Source: Candidatus Treponema merdequi (GTDB taxonomy: Bacteria > Spirochaetota > Spirochaetia > Treponematales > Treponemataceae). Taken from it: a stretch of DNA of 56,007 nucleotides. The DNA is taken from contig JAGHVB010000057.1 of NCBI GenBank assembly GCA_018064525.1, forward strand, positions 1 through 56,007, read 5' to 3'. The position numbers and the translations under genes were made by a program. The notes below the pieces were generated by a model. That model made no database searches. It had not been told where the DNA came from and saw only the letters and a program-made list of their open reading frames with translations. Below, piece after piece: positions 1 through 8,219 of this stretch; position 1 is the stretch's first letter, and each line of letters starts with the position of its first letter.

Positions 1-40
1 AATATTAAAAAAAAAGATGTTTATGTGTGGAGATTCAGAT

Positions 41-1126
41 ATGAAAAAAATAGTTTTTGAACTTTTTCGTCCTTTTGCAATGTCTTTTGGTATTGTTTTA
101 CTTGTGGCAGTCTGCATGTATCATTCTTCCTGTCAGATAACTCCTGAAGGAATAACTCTTATAAGTGATGGAGCTTCTTGTGTCCGGATTGTTGATTACA
201 ATGTTGAAAATCCTTTTATTAAAGTTTCATTTTCAAAGGAAGTAAATATTTCAAAAGTTTTTGCTGTAGAGGCAGATGAAACTAAAACTTCCATTGAAAA
301 TTTTATCAATTCAGAAGAAAAAATTCTGGTTGATTATTCAAGTGAAACAGATAAAAAAAACATTATTTTTGAAGTAAAAGAAAAAACAAAAATTGGAAAA
401 AATTATGAACTTTTTGCAAGTGTCAAAGATGAATATGGAAACAGTCTTTCTTTTACGATTCCATTTTATGGAGAAAATAAAAATATTCCAAAAGTAATAA
501 TTTCTGAAGCAGGAGATAATTATAATAAAGCTAAGCAGACTGTTGAGTATATAGAATTGTTCTGTCTTACGTCTGGAAATCTTTTCGGGCTGGAACTTTA
601 TACGGCAAGTGATGGTAAGACTTACAAACTTCCGTGCTGCGAGGTTAAAAAAGGTGAGTACATTGTAGTTCATTTGAGAAGATCTGATACAAATGGTCTT
701 TGTGTATCAGAACTGGAAAATGACTTGAATCTGTCAAAAGCGCCTGATTCTGTTTCTGATGCACGCGATATTTGGTTTACTTCTGATGACAGTGCTTTAA
801 GTTCCACTGCAGAAATCATATTATTAAAAAATAAAACTCAAAGTATTATTGAAGACTGTGTAATGTATTGTACACGTGATTATTCAGAACAGAATGAAGT
901 ATGGAAAAATGATGAACTTCAAAATATTGCACTTGTCTGCAAAGAAAAAGGTCTCTGGGGTAAAAACTGTATGCCTTCTGATGCTGTATACAGCACCGAG
1001 GCTAAATCAACTTCTTATGTCATGCGCACAAACTGTGAACAGCTTTTAACTGAAAATCAAAAAAATACCCGTGATAACTGGCTTCGAATAACAAAAACAC
1101 AGTCAACTCCAGGTCGTTCAAATTGA
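41..1126 (+). CDS. Lipoprotein with lamin-tail-like region
   Basis: The start is the ATG at 41, preceded by GGAG at 29-32; an upstream in-frame ATG at 17 lacks a ribosome site. The protein (361 aa) opens with a long signal segment ending in HSSC, so Cys31 is the probable lipidation site and the protein should be anchored to a membrane facing the periplasm or outside. Residues about 45-140 look like an Ig/Big-type beta domain (KVSFSKEVN, ENKNIP). Residues about 150-300 (KVIISEAGDNY, VEYIELF, GEYIVVHL) resemble a lamin-tail domain, a beta-sandwich often found in secreted bacterial proteins. No catalytic motif is visible. It is followed after 31 bases by the U32 gene, whose candidate -35 box overlaps this stop codon. 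The precise role is unknown; lamin-tail assignment is from pattern only. Confidence 0.7.
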   Translation: MKKIVFELFRPFAMSFGIVLLVAVCMYHSSCQITPEGITLISDGASCVRIVDYNVENPFIKVSFSKEVNISKVFAVEADETKTSIENFINSEEKILVDYSSETDKKNIIFEVKEKTKIGKNYELFASVKDEYGNSLSFTIPFYGENKNIPKVIISEAGDNYNKAKQTVEYIELFCLTSGNLFGLELYTASDGKTYKLPCCEVKKGEYIVVHLRRSDTNGLCVSELENDLNLSKAPDSVSDARDIWFTSDDSALSSTAEIILLKNKTQSIIEDCVMYCTRDYSEQNEVWKNDELQNIALVCKEKGLWGKNCMPSDAVYSTEAKSTSYVMRTNCEQLLTENQKNTRDNWLRITKTQSTPGRSN

Positions 1127-1157
1127 AACTAATCGCATTTTATGTTAAATTCTCCGT
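1123..1157 (+). promoter_or_regulatory. Candidate leaderless promoter of the U32 gene
   Basis: TTGAAA (1123-1128), a 17-base spacer, a TG one base before the hexamer, TAAATT (1146-1151), then exactly 6 bases to the ATG at 1158. This geometry would put transcription start on the A of the start codon. No Shine-Dalgarno sequence lies between. The -35 hexamer overlaps the stop codon of the preceding lipoprotein gene. Confidence 0.5.
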
Positions 1158-3416
1158 ATGGCAGAATTATTAGCCCCTGCGGGGAACATTGAATCATTGG
1201 ATGCGGCTATCGGCGAAGGTGCTGATGCAGTTTATCTTGGTCTTAAGAGTTTTAATGCTCGTTTAAGAACAACTAACTTTGCTTGGAATCAGTTTGAAGC
1301 AGCCGTTAATTCACTTCATAGACAGAATAAAAAGATTTATGTAACTGTAAATACTGTTAGTGAAGAACGTGATCTTGAAAGACTTTACAGATTTTTATCT
1401 TATCTCAATAAAATCGGTCCTGACGGTTTGATCGTTCAGGACTATGCAGTAATCCGCATGTGTCAGGAATTTTTTCCAGACCTTGTTCTTCATGCAAGTA
1501 CACAGATGAATGTTGCGAGTGCAGCCGGTGTCAATCTTTTGAGTAAAGAAGGATTCAAGAGAGTTGTCGTTGCACGCGAACTTGGTCTTGAAGAAATTAA
1601 AGCGATTAAAGCAAAGACTAATACAGAACTTGAAGTTTTCGTTCACGGCGCATTGTGTGTAAGTGAATCAGGATTGTGTCTGTTTTCAAGTTTCTTAGGC
1701 GGAAAGTCTGCCAACCGAGGAATGTGTACACAGGCCTGCCGTCGTTTTTATACAGCAGAAGTTCCAGGTGGAATTGATCAGGGATATTATTTTTCTCCAT
1801 GTGATTTACAGCTCATTGATAAGATTCCAGATTTGATGGAAGCTGGTGTTGAGAGTTTTAAAATTGAAGGACGGATGAAGTCTGCTGAATATGTTGGAAG
1901 TGTTGTTTCGGCATACAGATATTTAATGGACCATTACACTGAAAATAAAAAAGAAGCTGTTGCTGCTGCAAAGAGAATGCTTTCGACAGACTTTGCCCGT
2001 GCAAAAACTTCTTACTGGTATAATTTTAAGACACTTGATGAAGGTGTTGAGGGCGCAGGTTCTCAGATATTAAATCCAAAACAGGCTGGTGGAACAGGTA
2101 TCTATCTCGGAAAAATTGATAAAACAAAGCCCGGTCCTCAGGATTTTAAAATGGTAACTCTTGCAGGCGGTTCGTATGATCCCGATCCTGGAGATTCCAT
2201 CCGACTTCACAAAAAAGATGATACTGGACGCGAAAGTCACAAAGTCAGATTTTTAGACACTGATGAAAAAGGAAACCGCTGGATTGATGTTCCTTCAAAC
2301 TTTACATCCGGTGACAGTGTTTATCTTTTACAGACAAAAGCGATGTCAAAGCGTTACGCACATGTTTTACCGAATGATCTTTCAAAATATTTCAGACAGC
2401 CGGGCGACGAACAGCTTCCGATACTTGATTTGACTCCAGTTGCAAAAAATGAACTTTCATATTTTCCGGAAGGCGTTTACATTCAGGTTTCTTCAATTGA
2501 AGATATTTTTATAGTTCAATCAGGACATCCAGTTCGCGTCATCATTGAACTGAACAAAACAACAATCGCAGATCTCACAAAGCAGAAGACTGTAATTCCA
2601 CTTTCTAAAAAACAGCTCATTCTGTCTCTTGATCCGTTCTGTGCTGCTGCAAATGAAGATGAACTTGTTTCAATAATTGATACGCTCATTGAACTTGGAT
2701 ATAAAACGTTTATTGCAAATAATGTTGCTCATATTTCGATGTTAAAAGGAAAAGGCGTTAATATTATTGCAGGTCCTTATCTTTATACATTCAACCGCTG
2801 GGCAGTTTCATGGCTTGAAAACCAGGATATCGGCGCATTTGTTTCACCATATGAAAATTCGCGCCATAATCTTGAAGATGTTTATGACATGCAGTTCCGT
2901 CAGCGTGTGCTTGTTCCGGTTTTTGCATATCCTGCTCTTTTCAGAATTCGTTTCAAGCTTCCGAAAGAATATGATTTTACTTTCTTCTCTGATAAAGAAA
3001 ATGTCGGATTTAAAGTCAACTCGACACCAGACGGTTCTTTTGTAATGCCTGAAACTCCTTTTTCAATTATTGATAAAGTTGATTTTCTTGGTGGAATTGG
3101 TTTTAAACGAATCCTCATTGATTTTTCAAAGACAAAAGTTCAGAAGACTCACTTTAAACAGGTTTACCAGGCACTTCTTAAAAAACAGTTTCTTCCTGAA
3201 ACAAGCCGTTTCAACTGGAAAGACGGTTTCTATTCCCCTGAGAAACTTGAAAACTTCAAGGCTGCTGATGAACGCAGGGCAATGAAAAACTCTGGTTCAA
3301 AAGACGGCAGAAAAGGAAACTATTCCGGTAAGGGAAGAGGAAAAAGTTTTACATCTGATGATGGAGGACGAGGTAAAGGAAACGGTTATTCAAAAGGACG
3401 AAACAGAAAGAGATAG
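1158..3416 (+). CDS. U32 family peptidase / RlhA-type enzyme
   Basis: A 752-residue member of peptidase family U32. The TIM-barrel-like N-terminal half starts MAELLAPAGNIESLDAA and carries the family signature near residues 160-200: EVFVHGALCVSESG, then SANRGMCTQACR, whose cysteines in related proteins bind an iron-sulfur cluster. A second barrel-like half follows (residues about 330-690). Family members include collagenase-like PrtC and E. coli RlhA, which hydroxylates a cytidine of 23S rRNA. The length and Cys-rich signature fit the RlhA-like branch better than a true protease, but substrate is inferred only. The last 40 residues are an unusual Gly/Lys/Arg/Ser-rich tail (GKGRGKSF, GRGKGNGY), which could bind RNA. 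The gene has no ribosome site and appears leaderless. A strong terminator follows. Confidence 0.88.
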   Translation: MAELLAPAGNIESLDAAIGEGADAVYLGLKSFNARLRTTNFAWNQFEAAVNSLHRQNKKIYVTVNTVSEERDLERLYRFLSYLNKIGPDGLIVQDYAVIRMCQEFFPDLVLHASTQMNVASAAGVNLLSKEGFKRVVVARELGLEEIKAIKAKTNTELEVFVHGALCVSESGLCLFSSFLGGKSANRGMCTQACRRFYTAEVPGGIDQGYYFSPCDLQLIDKIPDLMEAGVESFKIEGRMKSAEYVGSVVSAYRYLMDHYTENKKEAVAAAKRMLSTDFARAKTSYWYNFKTLDEGVEGAGSQILNPKQAGGTGIYLGKIDKTKPGPQDFKMVTLAGGSYDPDPGDSIRLHKKDDTGRESHKVRFLDTDEKGNRWIDVPSNFTSGDSVYLLQTKAMSKRYAHVLPNDLSKYFRQPGDEQLPILDLTPVAKNELSYFPEGVYIQVSSIEDIFIVQSGHPVRVIIELNKTTIADLTKQKTVIPLSKKQLILSLDPFCAAANEDELVSIIDTLIELGYKTFIANNVAHISMLKGKGVNIIAGPYLYTFNRWAVSWLENQDIGAFVSPYENSRHNLEDVYDMQFRQRVLVPVFAYPALFRIRFKLPKEYDFTFFSDKENVGFKVNSTPDGSFVMPETPFSIIDKVDFLGGIGFKRILIDFSKTKVQKTHFKQVYQALLKKQFLPETSRFNWKDGFYSPEKLENFKAADERRAMKNSGSKDGRKGNYSGKGRGKSFTSDDGGRGKGNGYSKGRNRKR

Positions 3417-3460
3417 TTTTCAGAATTTTTGAAATAGTGATTCTTTTATAAACACAGAAA

Positions 3461-3508
3461 AAAAATGCACGGGCAGGTGTTTTTCATTTGACCCGTGCAT
3501 TTTTTTTC
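3461..3508. terminator. Bidirectional terminator between U32 gene and ssb
   Basis: The arms ATGCACGGG (3465-3473) and CCCGTGCAT (3492-3500) form a perfect stem flanked by an A run on the left and a T run on the right, so it can stop transcription from both convergent genes. Confidence 0.85.
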
Positions 3509-3542
3509 AGGAGAACAATCAATAATCAGTTTTTTTTATTTC

Positions 3543-4013
3543 TTAAAATGTCACCGCCTGTTTGTCTTCTGCAGTCGTGCTTTCAAGAGCTTTTTCTGCA
3601 AGATTTGTTTTTGCATCGAGTTCTGTTTTGTCGATATTTTCATCAATTGCAACATCTTTGGTTGAATTTGAAGAACCGTTTAATCTTGGTTTAAATTCAA
3701 CTTTTTCTGCAATGATTGTAACACGGCTCTGATTTTTGCCGTCATCACTTTTCCATCTGTTCTGTTTGATTCTTCCGACAACACTTACCCCGCGTCCTTT
3801 TTCAGAAAATTTTGCACAGATTTCTGCGAGTTTTCCGAATGTCTCGATATCAAAATATGAAACTTCGTCTACATATTCATCAGTATTTGCTTTTTTGTAA
3901 TAGTGATTTACTGCGATTGGAATTTTGCAGACTGGGTATCCGTGTGTAGTAGTCTTAAATTCAACATTCTGAGTGATGTTGCCTTCAACAATTAAACAAT
4001 TAATGTTATTCAT
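3543..4013 (-). CDS. ssb: Single-stranded DNA-binding protein
   Basis: A 156-residue SSB. The N-terminal OB fold spans residues about 1-108, with the usual elements: MNNINCLIVEGNIT, CKIPIAVNHYYKK, YFDIETFGKLAEICAKF, GRGVSVVGRIKQNRW and RVTIIAEKVEF. It coats single-stranded DNA in replication, repair and recombination. The remaining 45 residues are a flexible Asn/Ser/Lys/Glu-rich tail. The last residues are KQAVTF: the terminal Phe that docks partner proteins is kept, but the acidic DDDIPF-like tip typical of many SSBs is not, although acidic residues lie further upstream. A ribosome site (GAGG, 6 bases before ATG) is present. It is a single-gene unit between terminators; rpsF and rpsR, frequent ssb neighbours, are not here. 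Confidence 0.93.
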   Translation of the reverse strand: MNNINCLIVEGNITQNVEFKTTTHGYPVCKIPIAVNHYYKKANTDEYVDEVSYFDIETFGKLAEICAKFSEKGRGVSVVGRIKQNRWKSDDGKNQSRVTIIAEKVEFKPRLNGSSNSTKDVAIDENIDKTELDAKTNLAEKALESTTAEDKQAVTF

Positions 4014-4025
4014 AAAAAACCTCGT

Positions 4026-4054
4026 ATAATATAATTTTTCTGCCGGCCGGACAA
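4026..4054 (-). promoter_or_regulatory. Candidate ssb promoter
   Basis: On the minus strand, TTGTCC (4049-4054), 17 bases, then TATTAT (4026-4031), followed by a short leader with GAGG before the ssb ATG. It sits immediately beyond the terminator of the preceding gene, so ssb would be transcribed independently. Confidence 0.45.
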
Positions 4055-4085
4055 AAAAAGGTGACAGACATAAAAGCCTGACACC
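4053..4085 (-). terminator. Rho-independent terminator of the 644-aa gene
   Basis: On the minus strand GGTGTCAG and CTGTCACC pair with one T:T mismatch around a 10-base loop and are followed by seven T. It lies about 50 bases after the 644-aa gene's stop. Confidence 0.75.
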
Positions 4086-4133
4086 TATATAGTACGAATG
4101 TTTATTAAAAATATATCCAATAATTAAAAAAAA

Positions 4134-6068
4134 TTACATATTTTTTACAAGATAAATTATATAAAGTTCGATGTAGTGAAGAAGTGCATCATGTTCAGAG
4201 ATTTTCTGCATGTTTGGAGTTCCGTTGAGCGTTTCTGCAAGTTCTGAAATTCTTTCTGATGTAAAACTTTTGCTTGAGAGTGTTCTGAGAACTTTTCTCA
4301 TGTAATCCCTGATTAATGAATTAACATCTTCAGTTAAATCATTGTTTGCCTGTTTTGAAATCATCTTATTCCATTGTTTCCGGTATGTAACAAGTTCATT
4401 TTCAAGAGTAGAGCCTCTCGGTACGAAATTTGATTCAACTTCTTTTGCCGCTTTTACAAGGGAATCTTTTTTAGAAACAGGATTTTTCTGTTTCTGACCT
4501 TCAATTGAATTAAGTTCTTCGTTGACTTCGTCTGTCTGAACAATCATTTGAGATTTAGAAGATCGTTTTGATTTATTTTTCTTATCTGATTTTTTCTTTG
4601 TAAAGAGAGCTATTATCCATGAAATAAATGGAATTGTATACCAGATAGGAAGCAATATTTTTGCATTTTCAAGAATTTCATTTTTATTAAGCTGTAAAAT
4701 TCCTGAATAGCTCATAAGTTCATCACCTTCAAAAATGCTGCCCTGAGCTCCCATTGTAGATGATTCCTGCATTTCCATATTCAAAATAGGAAGGAAACTT
4801 GAAGTTAAAAGAGAGTAGAGTACTGGAGAAGAAATTTTGAGTTCATCTTCAAGTCTTTCATTAAACGCTTTTTCATCTGTCATTTCAGGAAGTTTTTCAA
4901 AATTATGAAGTCTCTTGTACCAGTCTTTTGTTAAACTTTCGTCAATTGCAGAATGAGCATCACTTGCGAGACGGACAATCAAAGGAATTACATTATTTTT
5001 GTAAATAAAGTAACGGGTTCCATTATCGATTTTGAAAACTAAAAGTTTTGGAAGATCGTTGCCCGGTGCATCTGTTGTTTCTTTCTGTAAAAAGTCTTTT
5101 AAATCTTTGTCTGTAAACTGTCCGTAAAGAGGAATCCCTTTTGTGTCTGTAAATTTCAAAATTGTATCCATCGTAAAATAGTACGGTGGTTTTGTAAGAC
5201 AAAGCTGTAATGTTTTAATAGCAGATTCACGCTGAAGGTTCTGCTGTGCTTCATTTTTATAAAAGGAAATTACAATTTCTGCAATGTATACAGACTGTAA
5301 AACATTTATATCTTCAGATGTAAAATCTTTTACTTTTTCGTAATCCTGTTTGATAAAGTAGCAGAGCTGGTTCCAGAAATAGAAACTGTCTCCAGAACTT
5401 TCGAGTGAACGAAGTGCGGCATCCGGGTTTGTTAAGAAAGAATTGAAAAAGTTTTTTGAAGAAATTTCTTTTCCTGGATTTGAAATCCTTAATTTTTTCA
5501 GATAGTAATCATGGTACTCTTCTTTTTTGAGCATTCTTCTGATTTTTTCCATTACTGCATCAATTAAAATTTTTACAGGTACAGTTCCAGGTAAAATTAC
5601 CGGCGGAACATTTTTAGGAAGAATAATTGCGTAAAGCTGTTTGTCACCTTTATCCTGACTTGCCATCAGTTTTAAAATTAAATCCTGTGAGTCCTGTTTA
5701 TTTAAAACTTCAAGTGGTGCCTGTTTCGGCATATCCGTAGTTGTCGGAAATGGAATTGAAGGATTTGCCATAATCTCTTTATAGCGTTCTGCAAATTTAG
5801 TCATAAAAAAGCCGGTAACAAAAATTACTTTCTTTGCAGGATTATTATCATTTATGGCAACCTGCTTTGATTCAACGAGCGGAATAAGTTCTTTTTCGAT
5901 TGCAGGTTCCGGGTTTCCGAGATATGTAACTAATTCTGCCTGTTCTTCTACATTGTGCTGTGCATAGCGTTTAATGTATTCGCAGAAATCTTTATAAGGA
6001 ACAAAAGGAGAGTTTTGTTTTGTGGCATAATACTTTAATAATGTTGATATATTCGACGTTACTGGCAT
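4134..6068 (-). CDS. Unrecognised 644-aa protein with one membrane segment
   Basis: I do not recognise a characterised family. The N-terminal about 460 residues are soluble and mixed alpha/beta, starting MPVTSNISTLLKYYATKQN. A single hydrophobic stretch near residues 472-490 (WYTIPFISWIIALF) is followed at once by a very basic run (KKKSDKKNKSKR), suggesting a tail-ward membrane anchor with the basic side in the cytoplasm. A charged linker and a helical C-terminal domain (LIRDYMRKVLRTLS, YIELYIIYLVKNM) complete it. There is no signal peptide. No ribosome site precedes the ATG; a -10-like TAAAAT ends 8 bases upstream. Its own terminator follows. Divergent from hisC with a palindrome between them. 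It could be a lineage-specific treponemal protein; function unknown. Confidence 0.75.
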   Translation of the reverse strand: MPVTSNISTLLKYYATKQNSPFVPYKDFCEYIKRYAQHNVEEQAELVTYLGNPEPAIEKELIPLVESKQVAINDNNPAKKVIFVTGFFMTKFAERYKEIMANPSIPFPTTTDMPKQAPLEVLNKQDSQDLILKLMASQDKGDKQLYAIILPKNVPPVILPGTVPVKILIDAVMEKIRRMLKKEEYHDYYLKKLRISNPGKEISSKNFFNSFLTNPDAALRSLESSGDSFYFWNQLCYFIKQDYEKVKDFTSEDINVLQSVYIAEIVISFYKNEAQQNLQRESAIKTLQLCLTKPPYYFTMDTILKFTDTKGIPLYGQFTDKDLKDFLQKETTDAPGNDLPKLLVFKIDNGTRYFIYKNNVIPLIVRLASDAHSAIDESLTKDWYKRLHNFEKLPEMTDEKAFNERLEDELKISSPVLYSLLTSSFLPILNMEMQESSTMGAQGSIFEGDELMSYSGILQLNKNEILENAKILLPIWYTIPFISWIIALFTKKKSDKKNKSKRSSKSQMIVQTDEVNEELNSIEGQKQKNPVSKKDSLVKAAKEVESNFVPRGSTLENELVTYRKQWNKMISKQANNDLTEDVNSLIRDYMRKVLRTLSSKSFTSERISELAETLNGTPNMQKISEHDALLHYIELYIIYLVKNM

Positions 6069-6076
6069 AATAGTTT

Positions 6077-6105
6077 ATTTTAACTCAAATTTCTCCAATA
6101 AACAA
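6077..6105 (-). promoter_or_regulatory. Candidate near-leaderless promoter of the 644-aa gene
   Basis: On the minus strand TTGTTT (6100-6105), 17 bases, TAAAAT (6077-6082), then 8 bases to the ATG. No ribosome site is present. Confidence 0.35.
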
Positions 6106-6120
6106 GAAAAAAGAAATGGT

Positions 6121-6154
6121 TTTAAGGTGAATTTAGTTAAAAATTCACCTTAAA
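6121..6154. promoter_or_regulatory. 14-bp perfect palindrome in a divergent promoter region
   Basis: TTTAAGGTGAATTT (6121-6134) and AAATTCACCTTAAA (6141-6154) are exact inverse repeats around a 6-base loop. There is no adjacent T run, and it lies between two divergent genes upstream of the hisC -35 box. This fits a regulator-binding site better than a terminator. The regulator is not identifiable. Confidence 0.5.
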
Positions 6155-6171
6155 CTAAAAAGTTAATACAA

Positions 6172-6200
6172 TTGATTAAATGAAGATTTGTGAATAAAAT
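6172..6200 (+). promoter_or_regulatory. Candidate hisC promoter
   Basis: TTGATT (6172-6177), a 17-base spacer and TAAAAT (6195-6200). The predicted leader is about 16 bases and contains AAAAGGAG just before the hisC ATG. Confidence 0.6.
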
Positions 6201-6222
6201 AACTCTGAAAAGGAGCTGAAAA

Positions 6223-7371
6223 ATGTTAGCACAGCGCATGAAAAACCTTAAGCCTTATGTCCCGGGTGAGCAGCCTAAAGACAGGGAATACATCAAAATC
6301 AATGCAAATGAAAACCCATATCCGCCAAGTCCTGAAGTTGGCAAATCTGTAAAAGACTTTATTGAAGGTAATCTCAATAAACTCGGACTTTATCCAGACC
6401 CAGATTCTTCAGAACTTCATGCGGCAATCGCTGACATGCTTAATAAAACAGGCGGCGTACTTTCACGCTGTCATGTAAACGGAAAAGACGTAACTCCAGA
6501 CCCGAAAGATAGGCTTCCATTCACTGTAACTCCTGATATGATCTATACCGGAAACGGAAGTGACGAAGTTTTATCATTCGTATTTTACGCATTCTTTGAT
6601 TCAGACAGACCGTTAATCTGCCCGGAACATTCATACAGCTTTTATCCTGTTTACTGCGGATTTTACGACATTCCGCGCCTTCCGGTTCCATTAAACTCTG
6701 ACTGGACGCTCGACGTCAAAAAAATGACAGAGCTTTCAAACAAAAATAATTCAAGCACAATTTTTGCAAATCCAAACGCACCGACAAGTCTTTTGCTTAC
6801 TCGTGCCGAAGTAAAAAAAATGCTCGATGAAAGTCCGAAAGATAAAGTATTTGTAGTTGACGAAGCTTATGTTGATTTTGACGGTGAAAGTGTAATCGGA
6901 CTTCTGAAAGATTATAAAAATCTTGTCGTTGTAAGAACATTCAGTAAATCGCTTTGCGGTGCGGGAATGCGAAGCGGTTACATCGTTGCAGATCCGGATC
7001 TCGTAAATGCCGTTACAACTGTAAAAAATTCACTTAATCACTTTCCGATGGATGCAGTGACTCAGGTTGCAGCAACGGCTGCCTGTCGTGATGTTTCTTA
7101 TTATGTGGAATGTGCAAAAAAAGTCTGTGACACACGAACAGATTTTATTTCGTATTTGAAAAAAAACGGTTATACTGTAAATGATTCAAAAACAAATTTC
7201 GTGTTCCTTAAAAAAGACGGACTTGATGGAAAAAAGGCTTACGAGTTCATCAAGCAGAATGGAATTCTCGTCCGCCGCTTTGACACTCCCGGAATCGAAG
7301 AATATTTGAGAATCACAATCGGTACTCAGGACCAGATGAATAAATTAAAAGAGATCATGGACAGACTTTAA
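6223..7371 (+). CDS. hisC: Histidinol-phosphate aminotransferase
   Basis: A 382-residue fold-type I PLP aminotransferase of the HisC family, which converts imidazole-acetol phosphate and glutamate to histidinol phosphate in histidine synthesis. Visible hallmarks are IKINANENPYPPSP at the N terminus, YTGNGSDEVLSF, IFANPNAPTS, VFVVDEAYVDFDG and the PLP-lysine segment TFSKSLCGAGMRSGYI, ending with YLRITIGT. An insertion of about 20 residues near residue 85 (HVNGKDVTPDPKDRLPF) is unusual in length. AAGGAG lies 6 bases before the ATG. No other his genes are adjacent, so the enzyme might instead act on aromatic amino acids, which HisC relatives can do. yfcE follows after 59 bases. Confidence 0.88.
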   Translation: MLAQRMKNLKPYVPGEQPKDREYIKINANENPYPPSPEVGKSVKDFIEGNLNKLGLYPDPDSSELHAAIADMLNKTGGVLSRCHVNGKDVTPDPKDRLPFTVTPDMIYTGNGSDEVLSFVFYAFFDSDRPLICPEHSYSFYPVYCGFYDIPRLPVPLNSDWTLDVKKMTELSNKNNSSTIFANPNAPTSLLLTRAEVKKMLDESPKDKVFVVDEAYVDFDGESVIGLLKDYKNLVVVRTFSKSLCGAGMRSGYIVADPDLVNAVTTVKNSLNHFPMDAVTQVAATAACRDVSYYVECAKKVCDTRTDFISYLKKNGYTVNDSKTNFVFLKKDGLDGKKAYEFIKQNGILVRRFDTPGIEEYLRITIGTQDQMNKLKEIMDRL

Positions 7372-7430
7372 TCAAAATAGGGGCACATAAAACAGGTGTT
7401 CCGAAAAAAAATGCTGCCCGCGGAGGAAAA

Positions 7431-8123
7431 ATGAAATACTTAGTAATTTCCGACATGCACGGAAACACAGAAAATATTGATAAACTTGATTCTGTCTTTA
7501 AAGAAGTTGAAGGCGTTTTCTGCGCCGGAGATTTTGCAGAATGTTTTAAACCGGATACAGGAAAACCTGTTTTAGAAAAACTTTCTGTAAAACATGAAGC
7601 TGTTTTTGCAGTCTGCGGAAACTGTGATGAAATGGATTTCAATGATGAACTTGAAGAACAGGATATCAGTGTTCACAAATCTCTTGTATTTCATGATGGT
7701 CTTGCAATAGCAGGTTCTTCAGGCGGTTCAATTTTTACAAATGAAACAGCAAATGAAAGAACAGAAGAAGATTTAATTTCGGATTTTGAAATCGTAGTAA
7801 ATTCAACAGAAGCATGTGGTGACGAAAACGGTAAATGGTCAAATCTTATTCTCATTTCACATAATCCTCCGAAAGCAGAAAAAATCGACAGTCCGGCTCC
7901 AGGTGTTCATGCAGGAAGCCAGATGCTTACTGATTTTATCATGAAACATTCTCCGGTACTTGTAGTTACAGGACATATTCACGAAGGATGTGCCGTAGAA
8001 AAAATCGGAAATACAACTGTTGTAAATCCCGGAAGTCTTGCAGAAGGAAAATATGCGGTTGTAGAAATCGTAAAAAAAGACAGTTGTTTTGCAGTTGAAA
8101 GTGTAGAATTAAAAACTCTTTAA
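7431..8123 (+). CDS. YfcE-type metallophosphoesterase
   Basis: A 230-residue calcineurin-like phosphoesterase of the YfcE/MJ0936 branch. All metal-binding motifs are visible in order: SDMHGN (residues 7-12), GDFAE, GNCD, SHNPP, GHIH and NPGS. Such enzymes hydrolyse phosphodiesters in vitro; the physiological substrate is generally not known. It is longer than typical YfcE (about 180 aa) owing to an insertion around residues 95-140. GGAGG precedes the ATG by 5 bases. It is probably co-transcribed with hisC and ends at a strong bidirectional terminator. Confidence 0.85.
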   Translation: MKYLVISDMHGNTENIDKLDSVFKEVEGVFCAGDFAECFKPDTGKPVLEKLSVKHEAVFAVCGNCDEMDFNDELEEQDISVHKSLVFHDGLAIAGSSGGSIFTNETANERTEEDLISDFEIVVNSTEACGDENGKWSNLILISHNPPKAEKIDSPAPGVHAGSQMLTDFIMKHSPVLVVTGHIHEGCAVEKIGNTTVVNPGSLAEGKYAVVEIVKKDSCFAVESVELKTL

Positions 8124-8146
8124 TCTGAAGATATATTTTATCAGAC

Positions 8147-8208
8147 AAAAAAAATCAGTCAGCGTTCAGGTTTTCTTTTGAAAGCCTTTAACTGACTGAT
8201 TTTTTTTA
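8147..8208. terminator. Bidirectional terminator between yfcE-type gene and SPFH gene
   Basis: AAATCAGTCAG on the left pairs with CTGACTGATTT on the right. A run of A precedes and a run of T follows, serving both convergent genes. Confidence 0.85.
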
Positions 8209-8219
8209 TACAGTATTTA

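Noticed and set aside
338..673. Minus-strand open frame within the first lipoprotein gene
   Set aside because: Opposite-strand shadow rich in Phe/Ile/Lys from AT-rich antisense sequence, without start signals.
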